Source of the DNA: Rhodococcus sp. IITR03
GTDB taxonomy: Bacteria > Actinomycetota > Actinomycetes > Mycobacteriales > Mycobacteriaceae
DNA: 6,209 bases
Assembly (NCBI GenBank): GCA_001017865.1
Contig: LATQ01000398.1
Coordinates: 1-6,209, forward strand
Direction of reading: 5' to 3'
In this document: positions 5,912-6,209 of the stretch, piece after piece
How positions within the stretch are numbered: position 1 is the first letter of the stretch
Layout: each line of letters opens with the position of its first letter
Translations under genes and position numbers: made by a program
Notes under the pieces: model-generated
What the model was told of the DNA's origin: nothing
Database searches by the model: none
The model's input: the letters and a program-made list of their open reading frames with translations, nothing else

Positions 5912-6209
5912 TCACCGGAAAGCATCACCCTTCGTGGTGAGCGCCTTGACCCGTTCGACGATGCGGTCCTGCAGCTTGGAGGGGGTACGCCAGCGCATCG
6001 CGAGTTTGTCGTAGTCCATGGCGTGCTCGGCGATGATGTCCTTGAGTTGTTCGACCCGAGGGTCGACAGCTGCTCCCGCAGAGTCGCCTCCCCGCTCTCG
6101 CGGAACACCACGAACGGTCGAAGGCCCCGGGTGCGCGACGGCTGCGACGCCGCAGACGTCCGGCTGCGGCGGGGCGCGCAGCAGGAGCGGGAGCGGCAAC
6201 GGGTGTCGG
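5912..6209 (-). CDS. Hypothetical protein, C-terminal part, partial, frameshifted
   Basis: Only the C-terminal end is in the window; the start lies beyond the right edge. The final stretch reads VEQLKDIIAEHAMDYDKLAMRW, RTPSKLQDRIVERVKAL and TTKGDAFR before the stop. It is charged, helical in look and slightly reminiscent of SAP-like DNA-binding motifs, but not assigned to a family. Upstream, a different frame reads RPFVVFRESGEATLREQLSTL. Restoring one base in the three-C run 6055-6057 joins them as LREQLSTLGVEQLKDII. Beyond about 6125 a third frame gives an Ala/Pro-rich linker (PTPVAAPAPAARPAAAG) followed by an arginine cluster, which would make this a linker plus C-terminal domain with a second shift; that part is uncertain. 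No membrane segment is visible and no function can be given. Confidence 0.6.
   Translation of the reverse strand, partial: RHPLPLPLLLRAPPQPDVCGVAAVAHPGPSTVRGVPRERGGDSAGAAVDPRVEQLKDIIAEHAMDYDKLAMRWRTPSKLQDRIVERVKALTTKGDAFR

Noticed and set aside
5903..5914. Second CRP-like site (TGTGACCGATCAC)
   Set aside because: The half-sites are only four bases apart, not six, and it overlaps the stop codon of the upstream gene.
4849..6111. 420-codon minus-strand open frame spanning two genes
   Set aside because: It crosses the terminator palindrome and both minus-strand genes in mostly wrong frames; only two short segments carry real coding sense and are explained by frameshifts.
1..6209. Mobile element, CRISPR array or phage system
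   Set aside because: No transposase, integrase, repeat-spacer array, target-site duplication or phage-like gene was seen on either strand.

Overview
High-GC DNA with actinobacterial character, most like Rhococcus-type or related mycolic-acid bacteria. This rests on a ctaD-type cytochrome oxidase subunit, an acyl-CoA synthetase that resembles mycobacterial FadD1/FadD17, GTG start usage and strong G/C third positions. No tRNA, rRNA, CRISPR array or insertion sequence was seen. The genus is an inference; no marker gene fixes it.

Layout. Bases 1-809 (minus) hold the N-terminal half of cytochrome c oxidase subunit I, which runs off the left edge. A 267-base divergent intergenic region (810-1076) carries three adjacent dyad-symmetric sites, including a KstR-like and a CRP/GlxR-like motif, and a candidate promoter. 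A plus-strand cassette follows: a flavin-containing monooxygenase (1077-2429), an alpha/beta hydrolase (2411-3317, overlapping it by 19 bases) and a FadD1/FadD17-type acyl-CoA synthetase (3371-4933). A large nested palindrome at 4941-4998 separates it from a convergent minus-strand gene of unknown function (5042-5767). Behind that is the C-terminal end of another minus-strand unknown gene (5912 to the right edge).

How the genes may work together. An FMO/Baeyer-Villiger-like oxygenation, ester or lactone hydrolysis, and CoA activation of the released acid make a chemically coherent route feeding beta-oxidation. This is inference; the substrate is not visible. The KstR-like site and the kinship to FadD17 point weakly to steroid or lipid catabolism. 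The CRP/GlxR-like site sits where it could affect both the cassette and divergent ctaD.

Data quality. Every gene except the monooxygenase is interrupted by apparent frameshifts. Most are repaired by restoring one G or C to a short G/C run, and the protein then reads smoothly. This pattern suggests systematic loss of bases in short G/C runs (sequence or assembly error) more than gene decay, so the interrupted genes are annotated here as full CDSs with the shift positions given.
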